Below are positions 1 to 9,486 of a stretch of 64,000 nt of DNA, one piece after another. The position numbers and the translations under genes were made by a program. The stretch covers positions 124,001 through 188,000 of the forward strand of contig NZ_CP100405.1 of assembly GCF_024218775.1 (NCBI RefSeq), written 5' to 3'. Position 1 is the stretch's first letter, and every line of letters starts with the position of its first letter. The notes below the pieces were generated by a model. That model saw only the letters and a program-made list of their open reading frames with translations. It was not told the DNA's origin and made no database searches. Source of the DNA: Haloarcula marina. GTDB lineage: Archaea > Halobacteriota > Halobacteria > Halobacteriales > Haloarculaceae.

Positions 1-98
1 TATTTTCTCTCTGAGGATGGCTACGTAGCTATCGTCCAGCCATCTTACCCGCAAGGAGTTTGGTTCTCTTTTCTACCTAATAAAAGGAAAATTGTATT

Positions 99-2282
99 TT
101 ATAGATTAATTATATCCCGGCCGATTGAAGCAGTTGTTCGGCCACCTGCTTCGTAGAACATGTAGAGTTTGTCCCCGTTCAGGTCGAAGTTTTTCGACGA
201 ACCAGTGGTGTAGAAGTAGGGGGAAGCACACCGCTCGTAATCCGGGCGGTCGGAGAGTGCCTGTCTGAAGATTCCGAGGTGATTCTCTTTGTCAAGGTTC
301 TCTCCGACTTCGGCAATATAATGTTGGCCTTGACTGGTGCTCGGTCCGTCAGCATGGAAGGTGACATAATACGTCCCATCCCATTCGAAGTAGAACGGAC
401 CGGAGACATTACCGACGTTGTCGTGGGCAATATTATCCGGGTCGATCACTTCTTCGTCGTCTATCGTCCAGTTCTTCGCGTCGTCAGAGTACGCGGCGCG
501 GATGTGTCGAGTGCCGCTCTGGTTATCCATGAACAGCATCAGATATTGTTGGCTTGCAGACTTCTTCGGCAGCGAATGTTCGAACACGCGGGCATACGAC
601 GATTCGCTGCTGTTGAGGGGATCCATTGTAGTGTCGATCGCAACCCCTCCGTACGTGAAGTTGATACCGTCCGATGAAGTCGCGTATCTGGTCGTGTCAT
701 TGTCACCGTGGAAATACAAGAAGAGCTGTCCGTGTTCGTCGTTCCACATCGCGTGCGGCGAGGAGACGTGAGACGCTTGGTAGTGTGGATTCCAATCCGG
801 CGGGACGATTGGATTGTTCGAGTACTCTGTCCACGTCCCGTCCTCTAGTGTCCCATCGAGCGAATCGGAGTAAAACAACGCTACACCGACAGTGTTCCCA
901 TCTCTCGTATTCTCGTTCCCGTGCGGGGCACAATAGAGGTAGTACTGGCCAAGCGGATTGTCCAGATTCGAAGTCTCGATGACCGACGGGAAGATGAATT
1001 CGTCACCCGGACTGTAGTTCGCGTTCGCGGGCGCGAACACCTCGTCATTCGTCGAGAAATTCGGTTTCGGTGGGAGGTCTACCAGCGAAGTGCTACCGCT
1101 CGCTCCCGGTGAGCCGATGTCGATCGAGGAGTATGACGACTGACCGATACCGCTGACTTCGTCGAAGTTCGACGTGCAGAGCGTTCCCTGCAAGCCGCTC
1201 GTGACCGCCAGCCCGATATACGGGTCGGTCATGGAGATGGTCACCGACCCTATTTCAGTCCATGACTGACCATCGCGCGAATTGTAGCCGGTAAGTGTGT
1301 CACCGACTCGTTCGATCTTTACCCAGTATGGAGCGTTCACACCGTCATTTGGGTCCGTATTGGATGAACTGCCGCCGGTGGAACTCCGCCACTGGAACCG
1401 AGAGCCGTTCGCGCTCGGATTGTCCGGTGTGACGTACATCATCGCGTTCTTCGCGTCTGCGGAGAGACTGTCTCGAATCATCACTCCGGCTTTCGCCCAG
1501 TCGTGTGTCGCTTCTTGACGTGTAACCCGTGTTTGTATCGTAGTGTCACCGGAAACCTGTTCGTACGCGAAATGGCAGTGATCGGCGCTGCCGTAAATAT
1601 CGTCACCAGCCCCATTGAGTTGCCATCCGTTACCCGACCCGCTTCCACCGCTTCCAGCGGACTCGGTGAGATAGTCGAAGGCGGCGGACTCCCATACTCT
1701 GAAGCCGAAACTCCCATAGGTATACGTCGAGTCCGTCGCCGAAACCTGTGCGAGTTGGCTCCCCGATGAATCTTCGAGGACCCACGTGAGGTTCCCGCTT
1801 GTGTCTGTCGTGATCGTATTGGTGACCCACTCGCCGGTGGGAATCGTCGCCGACGATTCGGCGAGTTTGGTCTTGCTACCGCCATCGAAGCGTCGAATCT
1901 TCACGACGTTCTGGTCTTCTTGGACGACGAACTGATAGCCGTCTGTACCAATCGCGTTCGTAAATAGCTGGATACCGGCATCGGTCTGTGTCCGGACGTA
2001 CTGATGAAAGCTGAACTCGCTGCCGGCGGAAATTGAAGCACTGTCGTGTGTAATGACGGCCAGGGACCTGTCGACGGAACTGTCGAGCGCCGACGACCCG
2101 GTGTGAACCGGATTGCTGGTGATACTGAACGACCCTGTATCACCGCTGTATTCGGATAAGTCGCCGTCCTCGAAGTCGTCGAGGACGGTTGGACTGGCGA
2201 GACTGACTTGCGGGGCGATACTTGTACCAGTGGCTCCGACGCCGAGGACGCCGAGAGACTTGAGTAGGTCACGTCGGTTCAT
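99..2282 (-). CDS. Secreted Tat-dependent glycosidase-like protein (GH43-like propeller with carbohydrate-binding domains)
   Basis: About 727 residues. The N-terminus carries a twin-arginine signal (NRRDLLKSLG) and a hydrophobic stretch, so export is expected. I chose the ATG at 2282 because a GGAG motif lies just upstream; an ATG at 2306 would add eight residues. The first 200 residues look like a LamG/concanavalin-type module, followed after a Gly/Ser linker by a second module with an AGVMIRD motif as in DUF1349-like domains. The C-terminal half has repeated aromatic-rich blade motifs (LFLYFHGD, YYVTFHADG, LYMFYEAGG) typical of five-bladed propellers of GH43/GH32-type families. The sequence does not reveal the substrate. 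The gene lies downstream of a sugar ABC operon on the same strand, which fits extracellular processing of a polymer. Confidence 0.75.
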   Translation of the reverse strand: MNRRDLLKSLGVLGVGATGTSIAPQVSLASPTVLDDFEDGDLSEYSGDTGSFSITSNPVHTGSSALDSSVDRSLAVITHDSASISAGSEFSFHQYVRTQTDAGIQLFTNAIGTDGYQFVVQEDQNVVKIRRFDGGSKTKLAESSATIPTGEWVTNTITTDTSGNLTWVLEDSSGSQLAQVSATDSTYTYGSFGFRVWESAAFDYLTESAGSGGSGSGNGWQLNGAGDDIYGSADHCHFAYEQVSGDTTIQTRVTRQEATHDWAKAGVMIRDSLSADAKNAMMYVTPDNPSANGSRFQWRSSTGGSSSNTDPNDGVNAPYWVKIERVGDTLTGYNSRDGQSWTEIGSVTISMTDPYIGLAVTSGLQGTLCTSNFDEVSGIGQSSYSSIDIGSPGASGSTSLVDLPPKPNFSTNDEVFAPANANYSPGDEFIFPSVIETSNLDNPLGQYYLYCAPHGNENTRDGNTVGVALFYSDSLDGTLEDGTWTEYSNNPIVPPDWNPHYQASHVSSPHAMWNDEHGQLFLYFHGDNDTTRYATSSDGINFTYGGVAIDTTMDPLNSSESSYARVFEHSLPKKSASQQYLMLFMDNQSGTRHIRAAYSDDAKNWTIDDEEVIDPDNIAHDNVGNVSGPFYFEWDGTYYVTFHADGPSTSQGQHYIAEVGENLDKENHLGIFRQALSDRPDYERCASPYFYTTGSSKNFDLNGDKLYMFYEAGGRTTASIGRDIINL

Positions 2283-2459
2283 GATGTTCTCCGGGTTCGG
2301 AACCATGCGTCAACTTGCCGGCGTCACGCTCGATATGTGCTCAGCTCGACATGGGGCCGAACTCGGATTAAATTAGTAGAAGAAGGTACTTATACTTATC
2401 TCCTGAAAAATATAATCTTAAATTGGCAAATTCAAAGCAGGTGGAATTTCCAGATTTAC

Positions 2460-3608
2460 TCAGAAGGACGGCGTCTCCGCTTTCGAATCGAGACGGCGGT
2501 TGTGGACCGCTTTTCCGGTCGCAGCGTCGAAAATGTGAATGACAGCTTCTTCGACGTGGAGCGCGACATCGTCCCCCTGCCTGATGTTTCGGGCAACAGC
2601 ATCGTCAACGGTAGCAACGGCTGTCGTGTCGCCCGAACCTTGGTCTAGTTCGACGTAGATGTTACTTTCCTTCCCAAGCGATTCCGTAACGTTCACGCTC
2701 CCCATCGTATCGTTTGAGTCGGTAGCTTCTGGATATAGCTGAATGTCTTCGGGACGGATGCCGAGGACGTACTCTGACTGCGGCTTCAGAGCGGGTGCGA
2801 TATCGTCAGAGAGGGCGTAGTCGAACCCACTCCCGCGTAATGTACCATCCTCGAACCTGACGTCGAAGAAGTTCATCGACGGCTCACCGAGGAATCCTGC
2901 GACGAATTTGTTGTTGGGCTGGTGGTAGCACACCTCCGGCGGGTCGAGTTGCTGGAGTTCGCCGCCGTTGAGGATCGCGATCCGGTCACCCATTGTCATC
3001 GCCTCCGTCTGGTCGTGAGTGACGTAGATAGTCGTCACATCAAGTTGGTTCTGGAGCTGCTGTAGCTCCGTTCTCATTTTCGACCTGAGTTTCGCGTCTA
3101 AGTTCGATAACGGCTCGTCCATCAGGAACACGTCCGGGTCACGGACGATAGCTCGGCCGAGCGCGACCCGTTGCTGCTGGCCGCCGGAGAGTTCTTCCGG
3201 GAGTCGGTCAAGCAACTCACTAATCCCCAACAACGAGGCTGTCTCTTCGACCCGATGACTGATTTCACTCTTGGATAAGTCGGTAGACTGCTCAAGCCCG
3301 AAGCTCATGTTTTTCCGTACTGTGAGATGTGGGTACAGCGCGTATGACTGGAACACCATCGCGATGTTCCGGTCCTGTGGCGCCCTGTCGTTGAGGGGCT
3401 CTCCGTTTAGTCGAATCTCGCCGTCGCTTATCGTTTCGAGGCCGGCGATTGACCGGAGAGTCGTCGTCTTTCCACAGCCTGACGGGCCAACGAAGACGAC
3501 GAACTCGCCATCGTCGATCGTCGCGTTCAGTGTATCGACTGCAGTTACTTCGTCTGTGCCTCCTTCATTGAATCGCTTCGTAACGTCGTCGAATTCGAGG
3601 TGTGTCAT
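2460..3608 (-). CDS. Sugar ABC transporter ATP-binding protein (MalK/UgpC type)
   Basis: 382 residues, the usual length for CUT1-family ATPases. Walker A GPSGCGKT is at residues 41-48, the ABC signature LSGGQQQ at 140-146, Walker B FLMDEP at 161-166, and a switch His in YVTHDQ. A C-terminal TOBE/MalK-type regulatory domain of about 140 residues follows (GIRPEDIQLYPE). It powers the two permeases encoded immediately upstream. The 15-bp gap to the permease gene indicates one operon: binding protein, permease, permease, ATPase. Confidence 0.93.
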   Translation of the reverse strand: MTHLEFDDVTKRFNEGGTDEVTAVDTLNATIDDGEFVVFVGPSGCGKTTTLRSIAGLETISDGEIRLNGEPLNDRAPQDRNIAMVFQSYALYPHLTVRKNMSFGLEQSTDLSKSEISHRVEETASLLGISELLDRLPEELSGGQQQRVALGRAIVRDPDVFLMDEPLSNLDAKLRSKMRTELQQLQNQLDVTTIYVTHDQTEAMTMGDRIAILNGGELQQLDPPEVCYHQPNNKFVAGFLGEPSMNFFDVRFEDGTLRGSGFDYALSDDIAPALKPQSEYVLGIRPEDIQLYPEATDSNDTMGSVNVTESLGKESNIYVELDQGSGDTTAVATVDDAVARNIRQGDDVALHVEEAVIHIFDAATGKAVHNRRLDSKAETPSF

Positions 3609-3623
3609 TGTATTCTCCTTGTG

Positions 3624-4577
3624 TTAGCTTCCGCCGTATCCTGCGACACCGCGAACGAACTTATCGCCGAAGAAGATATAGATGATCAGCGTTGGAATCG
3701 CGGTGATGAACGCACCGGCCATCATCGTGTTGTACGTGGGTATTCGGCCAGCCAGCGCGAGTTTGTTCAAATCGACTGTTATCGGCGCTGCCGGACCCGC
3801 TCCTGCGACGATGAGTGATAATAGCAGGCCGTTCCAAATGGACGTGAACTGGTAGATGAACGTGACGATGAAGATGGGTTTCGATAGGGGGAGCACGATA
3901 TTCTTATATATGCTCATCAGTCCAGCACCGTCGATCCGCGCGGCCTCCAGCATCTCATCTGAGAGGTTCTTGTAGTACGACCGAAACAGGAGCGTCGCGA
4001 TGGGGATGCCGAAGGCGGTGTGAGTGAGGATGAGTTCGACGATAGTCGCGTAGTGTGGCTCCATGAACGAAAGGCCCCACAGGTCGAGGGGTGTCACCGA
4101 TTGTAGTACGTTCTCGATATCGACGATAGCCCAGAAACGTGAGACGGGGACGAGAACCGATTGGATAGGGATAAACGTCCCGGCGACGAAGAAGACGAAT
4201 ATCAGCGTCTGTCCCCGCCACTTCGTGTTCGTCAGCCCGTACGCCGCGAGGCTACCGATGGTCGCCGAGAGAATCGTCGCGGGAACGGTGAAAGCCAGAC
4301 TGTTGAAGAAGGACCCGGAGAGGGTGTTCCATGCCTCTTGCCACGGAGCGAGCGTGACTGTTCGCGGCGGGAGGAACGGCAGTGACGTGAGATAGCCGTC
4401 CTGTGTCTTGAATGCGGTCATGATACCGGTCTCTATCGGCACAAGGTATATCGCGGCGATGGTCCCCGTGAGAACGAGGAGCCATGGAACGTCACCGACG
4501 ATGGTCGATTCGTCTTGCGCAGCGTCTTTGGACCGGATTGTACTCGATAGCTGCTGTAGTTTGGATTTGCCAGACAT
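3624..4577 (-). CDS. Sugar ABC transporter permease (MalG type)
   Basis: 317 residues with six predicted membrane segments after an N-terminal cytoplasmic stretch of about 30 residues. The EAA-loop motif EAARIDGAGLMSIYKNIVLPLSKP, which docks on the ATPase, is near residue 210. The MalG-like C-terminus ends in KFVRGVAGYGGS. It lies between the second permease (3-bp gap) and the ATPase, so it is the inner-membrane partner of this importer. The substrate is not readable, but the adjacent sulfatase, sugar kinase and propeller enzymes point to a sugar. Confidence 0.92.
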   Translation of the reverse strand: MSGKSKLQQLSSTIRSKDAAQDESTIVGDVPWLLVLTGTIAAIYLVPIETGIMTAFKTQDGYLTSLPFLPPRTVTLAPWQEAWNTLSGSFFNSLAFTVPATILSATIGSLAAYGLTNTKWRGQTLIFVFFVAGTFIPIQSVLVPVSRFWAIVDIENVLQSVTPLDLWGLSFMEPHYATIVELILTHTAFGIPIATLLFRSYYKNLSDEMLEAARIDGAGLMSIYKNIVLPLSKPIFIVTFIYQFTSIWNGLLLSLIVAGAGPAAPITVDLNKLALAGRIPTYNTMMAGAFITAIPTLIIYIFFGDKFVRGVAGYGGS

Positions 4578-4580
4578 TGT

Positions 4581-5510
4581 TTATAGTCCTCCGCGCTGAT
4601 ATTCGCTGTACAGATACGGCCCGATAATCATCAGTGCGACAACAAAGAGCGCAACCGCGATGGCCGAGCCATAGGCCCAGTTGTTCGCGCTGTAGGCCTG
4701 CCGGTACATCATCGTCGCCAGTATATCCGCGTTTGGTCCCGGGTTCACCCTGAAGAGCGCGTAAATGAAGTCGAACGCTTTGAGACCGAACACAACGAGG
4801 ACCACCGCTGCGCTGACCGTCGACGTTCGCAGTTGCGGGATGATGATACGGAGGTACACGGTGAGCGTATTCGCTCCGTCGATGTTCGCCGCTTCGTATT
4901 GGGCGTCGGGAATCGCGCGTAACCCCGCAAGATAGACGACCATCGCGTAGCCACTAAACTGCCAGACTAACCCGATGATAATTGACCAGAGCTTCAACCG
5001 GGGACTCAACCAGTTCAGAGCGAGAAACTCCAGTCCAATTCCCTCGAAGAACGTATTCACGACCCCGATATCCGGGTTGTACATCCAGAGCCAGAATTTC
5101 GCCGTAACGACGAACGAGAGGCTGAACGGGAGAAGATATATCGTTCGTATCGTATTCTCGTAGCGTATCCCTTTATCGATAAGGATGGCCAGCCCGAGAC
5201 CGGTGAGCAGACACAATAGCGTGAAGACGACCATCAAGATGAACGTATTTTTGGTCGCATTCCAGAACACCGGGTCGCTGAACAATTGTCGATACATCTC
5301 GAGGTCGAAGGTAGAAACATCATATGTAGGGAGGGTCAATCCCTCGAAATCGGTGAACGATATCAAGACGTTCCACGAGATCGAGCCGTAAATTGCCAGT
5401 CCGACGATTAGTGTCGGCGGTAGCCAGAACGGCGTCGAGCGAAGCAACTCGCTGTCCCGTATCCGCTGAGTGAGCGTGTTCATGTGTCCCGGTAGGATTC
5501 TATGACTCAT
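4581..5510 (-). CDS. Sugar ABC transporter permease (MalF type)
   Basis: 309 residues with six predicted transmembrane segments. The EAA motif EAANIDGANTLTVYLRIIIPQL sits near residue 210. The C-terminus ends LYSEYQRGGL and stops three bases before the start of the next permease, so translation is probably coupled. An alternative start at an internal Met (5483) would remove nine residues. It pairs with the MalG-type permease to form the channel of the region 1 importer. Confidence 0.92.
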   Translation of the reverse strand: MSHRILPGHMNTLTQRIRDSELLRSTPFWLPPTLIVGLAIYGSISWNVLISFTDFEGLTLPTYDVSTFDLEMYRQLFSDPVFWNATKNTFILMVVFTLLCLLTGLGLAILIDKGIRYENTIRTIYLLPFSLSFVVTAKFWLWMYNPDIGVVNTFFEGIGLEFLALNWLSPRLKLWSIIIGLVWQFSGYAMVVYLAGLRAIPDAQYEAANIDGANTLTVYLRIIIPQLRTSTVSAAVVLVVFGLKAFDFIYALFRVNPGPNADILATMMYRQAYSANNWAYGSAIAVALFVVALMIIGPYLYSEYQRGGL

Positions 5511-5554
5511 ATTCCACGATTAAATAACAAGGTTAAATCGTTTTCGGTACCGCG

Positions 5555-6958
5555 TTATTCGAATGCGCTCACGAACTGATCGTACGTGGCATCAACATCC
5601 CACGAAGAGGTGAAGTCGCCGGTCGCTTTCTTCAGGTTCGTCAGCGGTTCCGGTGCGACCGACATGCCGTGTGTCATCGACCCCGGTTGATTATCTGTAT
5701 TGTTGATGCTCTCGATTTGCTCTTTCTGATAGCCACTGAACTCCTCGGTCGAAACGTCGGTACGTGGCGGAATCGACCCCTTAATCGAGTTGAGAATCCG
5801 CTGTCCGTCCTTCGATCCGCAGAATTTGAGGAACTTCTTCGTCGCCTCGGGAGACGGATTGTTAGACGGCATCGCGAACACGTCCATCACGACGGTAAAG
5901 GAGTTCTCCGTTCCGGGGAAGGGAATCCAGTCCCAGTCTTCACCGAACGCGAAGTCTTCCGCACCGAGGAAGACCCCGGCGGCCCAGTCGCCGTTATTGA
6001 AGAACGCGGCGTTTCCCTCAGTGATCTGTGAGGCCGCTTCGGGCCATGCGATTGCGTTCGCATCACTCGAAAAGTGGTCTTTGAACGCCGCGATGCGTTC
6101 GAGTGCTGCTTTTGCTGGTCCCTCCACGGCCGCTACGTTACCGTTTGCGAACTTATTGTAGGCTTCAACTCCGCCCTCGTCGAGGAGCGCAGTCTCCCAC
6201 AGTTGAAGGACGGTCCACGGTTCCATTGTCGATTGTGCCATCCCAACGGCATCAGTGCTGTTCTCCACCTTCTGCATCGCTGAGGTCAGGTCACCGGCAC
6301 TTCCGAGGGACGTCGGGTCGACACCAGCCTGCTCAACGACCGATTTATTGTAAAATAGGAGATTGACCCGGTGGATATTTAGTGGGACCATCATGTAGCT
6401 CCCGTCCAATTGGGCGATCTCCTTTGGGCCCTGAAGATACGCATCTTTCATCCCGTTACTCGACCAGACTGAGTCGCCAATGGGGTCAAGATGCTGCTTA
6501 AACGGAGTCATGTACTTCCCCGCGAGGCCCTGGAACGTACTCGGCGGTTCGCTGTTCAATAGCCGTTGCGTGATGACCGTTTTGACGCCGGAGCCGGCCT
6601 GTCCGGCGATGGTGTTCTCCAAAATACGGACATCAGAGTGCTGATTCTTGAATTCCGTAAGGAACGCGCTGAACGCTTTTCCATCCGCACCACGGGTCCA
6701 GTGATGGATGATTTCTAACTCGCCGTTGCCGCCGCTCCCACCGTCGCTACTTCCATCGCTGGTGCTATCGCTACTGCCATCACCGTTGCCGTCGGTGGAC
6801 GAGGTACCATCAGAACCGTCACCGCCGTCACCTGAACAACCAGCCAATGCCGTGACACCCCCTAAGCCAGCTAGCCCTGTAAGACGCATGTAATTTCGCC
6901 TGGAAACGGAGTCGTCGCTATCTACACTTGAGTCTGGAGTCGAACGTTGGTCGCTCAT
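5555..6958 (-). CDS. Extracellular solute-binding lipoprotein of sugar ABC transporter
   Basis: About 467 residues from the ATG at 6958; a start at 6973 is also possible. The N-terminus has a twin-arginine motif (SRRNYMRLTG) and an archaeal lipobox LAGCSG, so export by Tat and lipid anchoring are expected. A low-complexity linker rich in Gly, Ser and Asp follows, typical of haloarchaeal binding proteins. The mature part resembles family 1 sugar-binding proteins (NGDWAAGVFLG, FPGTENSF). It heads the operon that continues into two permeases and the ATPase. The divergent sulfatase gene starts only about 130 bp away, so the two may share control. Confidence 0.93.
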   Translation of the reverse strand: MSDQRSTPDSSVDSDDSVSRRNYMRLTGLAGLGGVTALAGCSGDGGDGSDGTSSTDGNGDGSSDSTSDGSSDGGSGGNGELEIIHHWTRGADGKAFSAFLTEFKNQHSDVRILENTIAGQAGSGVKTVITQRLLNSEPPSTFQGLAGKYMTPFKQHLDPIGDSVWSSNGMKDAYLQGPKEIAQLDGSYMMVPLNIHRVNLLFYNKSVVEQAGVDPTSLGSAGDLTSAMQKVENSTDAVGMAQSTMEPWTVLQLWETALLDEGGVEAYNKFANGNVAAVEGPAKAALERIAAFKDHFSSDANAIAWPEAASQITEGNAAFFNNGDWAAGVFLGAEDFAFGEDWDWIPFPGTENSFTVVMDVFAMPSNNPSPEATKKFLKFCGSKDGQRILNSIKGSIPPRTDVSTEEFSGYQKEQIESINNTDNQPGSMTHGMSVAPEPLTNLKKATGDFTSSWDVDATYDQFVSAFE

Positions 6959-7086
6959 GCTTCGCTGTACCATTTATATTCATCATATATAAAACCTTCC
7001 CGAACCATCATCGACGATACGTGGAAGCGAGAGGAGAGACGTGGTTTGGGGTATTTTTATATATGAGATGGTTGTCTGGTATATCG

Positions 7087-8472
7087 ATGACACGAGTAGT
7101 GTACATCGACATTGATTCGCTACGTGCGGATCATGTTGGTGCGTACGGGTATTCGAAAGAAACGACTCCAAATATTGACGCGGTGGCGGCCGACGGTGTA
7201 ACCTTCCAGCAGGCATACGTCGCCAATTCACCTTGTATGCCGTCTCGTGCGGGCCTCATCTCGGGACGCTACGGTATCCACAACGGCGTCGAAACCCACG
7301 GAACGCAGTCGCAGTCCCTCCGAACGCCCGCACGGGAAATAGAGTGGGCAGGCACGTGGGGAGACCACACTGACGCTCATCCATGGTGGACTCTGCCGGA
7401 ACTCTTTTTCAAGAACGGAGTGACCACTACGGCCGTATCGTCGTTCCCCCGTCATCCCGCACACTGGTTTTATCACGTCTGGGATGAGTTCCACCACCCG
7501 AAAGAACCGGATGGCCCGAACGAATCCTTTCAGACACCCCGCGGAGAAGTCGTTGCAGAGACAGCAAACGAAGTACTGGACAGAGTGGGCGACGACGAGT
7601 TCTTCCTCTATATCCAGATGTGGGATCCACATGGGCCGTATAACCGCTCCGAAGCACAAATTGAGGAGTTCCGTAACGGTAACTTCCAGGAGTACCCGAC
7701 GGCTGAACAGATTGCCGAGCACCAGGAGTGGGATGCGTGGCGGTCCGCATCGCACATGAATATCGCAGACAGGGACGACCTTGAAGAACTGCTCGCCCAC
7801 TATGACGCGGAGATTCGCTACGCAGACAAGCAAGTCGGCCAAGTGGTAGAGACGCTCAAGCAGGCGGGCCTCTACGACGAGACGTTCATCGTCGTGACGG
7901 CCGACCACGGCGAAGAGTTCGGCGAACACGGTGTGTATCGAGAACACTGGAGTACTCACGACGGGACTCAACGTGTTCCGCTGATCGTTAAGCCGCCAGC
8001 GTCAACCTCGTTTTCTACAGGGCCTCGAACCCAACTTGCAACGAACGTTGATATGCCGCCGACACTCGCCGACTTTGCGGATCTCGATCCACCAGAGAAC
8101 TGGCAGGGGCGATCGCTTCTCCCCGCTATCGAGAATCCGAAGATCGACTGGCGCTCCGAAATTGTCGTCGACCACGGTCTCTACACGGCGCAACGAGCGA
8201 TAAGAACGGACCAATGGAAACTCATCTGGACGTTCCACAGCGGTATGTGGGAGACCGTTGTCCCAAAAGTGCAACTCTACAATATGGACAATGACCCATG
8301 GGAGCAACAAGACGTATCGCAGTCACACCGGACCGTCGTTTCGGAGTTGAAGGAGCGGATGTCTGAGTGGGCGGAGACACACGCCGGGACGACCGGCGAC
8401 ACGCTCAAAGCAGTAGCACGAGACGGACCGGCAGGAACAATCGCCTTCGGTGACGATTTCGAGGGAGTATGA
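7087..8472 (+). CDS. Type I sulfatase (formylglycine-dependent)
   Basis: 461 residues from the ATG at 7087. An A/T-rich TATA-like stretch at 7050-7060 lies about 27-35 bp upstream, which fits a leaderless transcript; the longer frame from 6928 would overlap the divergent gene. The N-terminus IDIDSLRADHVGAYG supplies metal-binding Asp residues. The signature SPCMPSRAG contains Cys50, the residue oxidised to formylglycine in type I sulfatases. A second metal site is visible as TADHGEEFGEHG. No signal peptide is seen, so it probably acts in the cytoplasm on imported sulfated sugars. It cannot be told from the sequence whether a dedicated maturase exists; none is in the window. Confidence 0.92.
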   Translation: MTRVVYIDIDSLRADHVGAYGYSKETTPNIDAVAADGVTFQQAYVANSPCMPSRAGLISGRYGIHNGVETHGTQSQSLRTPAREIEWAGTWGDHTDAHPWWTLPELFFKNGVTTTAVSSFPRHPAHWFYHVWDEFHHPKEPDGPNESFQTPRGEVVAETANEVLDRVGDDEFFLYIQMWDPHGPYNRSEAQIEEFRNGNFQEYPTAEQIAEHQEWDAWRSASHMNIADRDDLEELLAHYDAEIRYADKQVGQVVETLKQAGLYDETFIVVTADHGEEFGEHGVYREHWSTHDGTQRVPLIVKPPASTSFSTGPRTQLATNVDMPPTLADFADLDPPENWQGRSLLPAIENPKIDWRSEIVVDHGLYTAQRAIRTDQWKLIWTFHSGMWETVVPKVQLYNMDNDPWEQQDVSQSHRTVVSELKERMSEWAETHAGTTGDTLKAVARDGPAGTIAFGDDFEGV

Positions 8473-8478
8473 GAACGG

Positions 8479-9447
8479 TTATTCAGACTCCCATGGCGGA
8501 TTCGAGTAGAGACTCTCCGCACTCCGTCTGAGCGAGAACGCAGTTATCGCACCAGGAGACATCGTCGAAATGGTTGCGACCGCGTTTGCCGCTGCGAGTA
8601 TATCACGAACCGATTTCGCATCGTGCAGAAGCGACGCGATGACGCCCGCGGTGAAAGCGTCAACCGCACCGATGGGATACACTGGATCGACATCATACCC
8701 GTCGTGATGCGCGTCTCCTGTAAGGGGGCCATCGATAATCGTCCCATACGCTGATATGGAATCCAAAGAGAGGAAGACTGAATCGGGTCCGTATTGGACG
8801 AGTTCGTCAGCGAGGGTCTCCGGTGTGCTCGTCTCGAATCCGATTGGTTCGAAATCGGCTGGCGTCGCAATCACCACGTCAGTCAGTTTCAGTGCGTCGC
8901 CGATATCCTGCGCGAGCTCTTCCGTTCGATTCCAGAGCTGCGGGCGCGTGTTTGGATTGAACGACACCTGACAGCCAGCTTGCTGTGCTCGATCCATTAG
9001 TGAGAGGATAGCTGTCCGGCTCGGTTCGGTTGCTAGCAGGACCCCGGTAACATGGAGCCACTGAAGAGATTCGAGGACATCGACGGGGACCAGATCTGGT
9101 TCGAGACGTGTATCAGCCGTCTCGTGACGATAGAACGTGAAATCGAGTGCGTCGGATTTTTGACGCTCGACGAACGCCAGTGATGTCATCGCCTCGGCAT
9201 CCGCTTCGACGAAGTCGGTCGGGATACCGTGTTCGTCGAGCGTCTCACGGAGGAATGCTCCGAACGGGTCCGTCCCAATTCGCGTGCGTAAGAACGGAGT
9301 TTCTCCGAGATGATGGAGACCAATCACCGAGTTAACCGCGGATCCACCGGCTCGGCGAGCGAAGTTCTCGACGTGTTTCGTCGGTCCGGCCTCGTCTGGG
9401 AGGAAGTCCACGCCCGCTTCGCCGACCACCATGATATTACCCTTCAT
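8479..9447 (-). CDS. PfkB-family sugar kinase
   Basis: 322 residues, the normal length for ribokinase/PfkB enzymes. The N-terminal glycine motif is ARRAGGSAVNSVIGLHHLG and the C-terminal signature is GAVDAFTAGVIAS, containing the catalytic Asp. The signature usually reads GAGDAF, so the Ala-Val change is a small departure. It would phosphorylate a sugar, such as fructose, ribose or a keto-deoxy sugar, with ATP. It is convergent with the sulfatase gene (6 bp between ends) and followed by trmB on the same strand. The context suggests entry of the imported sugar into central metabolism. Confidence 0.88.
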   Translation of the reverse strand: MKGNIMVVGEAGVDFLPDEAGPTKHVENFARRAGGSAVNSVIGLHHLGETPFLRTRIGTDPFGAFLRETLDEHGIPTDFVEADAEAMTSLAFVERQKSDALDFTFYRHETADTRLEPDLVPVDVLESLQWLHVTGVLLATEPSRTAILSLMDRAQQAGCQVSFNPNTRPQLWNRTEELAQDIGDALKLTDVVIATPADFEPIGFETSTPETLADELVQYGPDSVFLSLDSISAYGTIIDGPLTGDAHHDGYDVDPVYPIGAVDAFTAGVIASLLHDAKSVRDILAAANAVATISTMSPGAITAFSLRRSAESLYSNPPWESE

Positions 9448-9486
9448 GCTCTTGTGGAGTACACCCTCTAATGTAATTGTTTAGAT

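Noticed and set aside
16-44. Hairpin GATGGCT...AGCCATC as terminator of the secreted protein gene
   Set aside because: The stem is 7 bp with a 15-base loop and no T-run follows, and archaeal termination does not depend on such hairpins.
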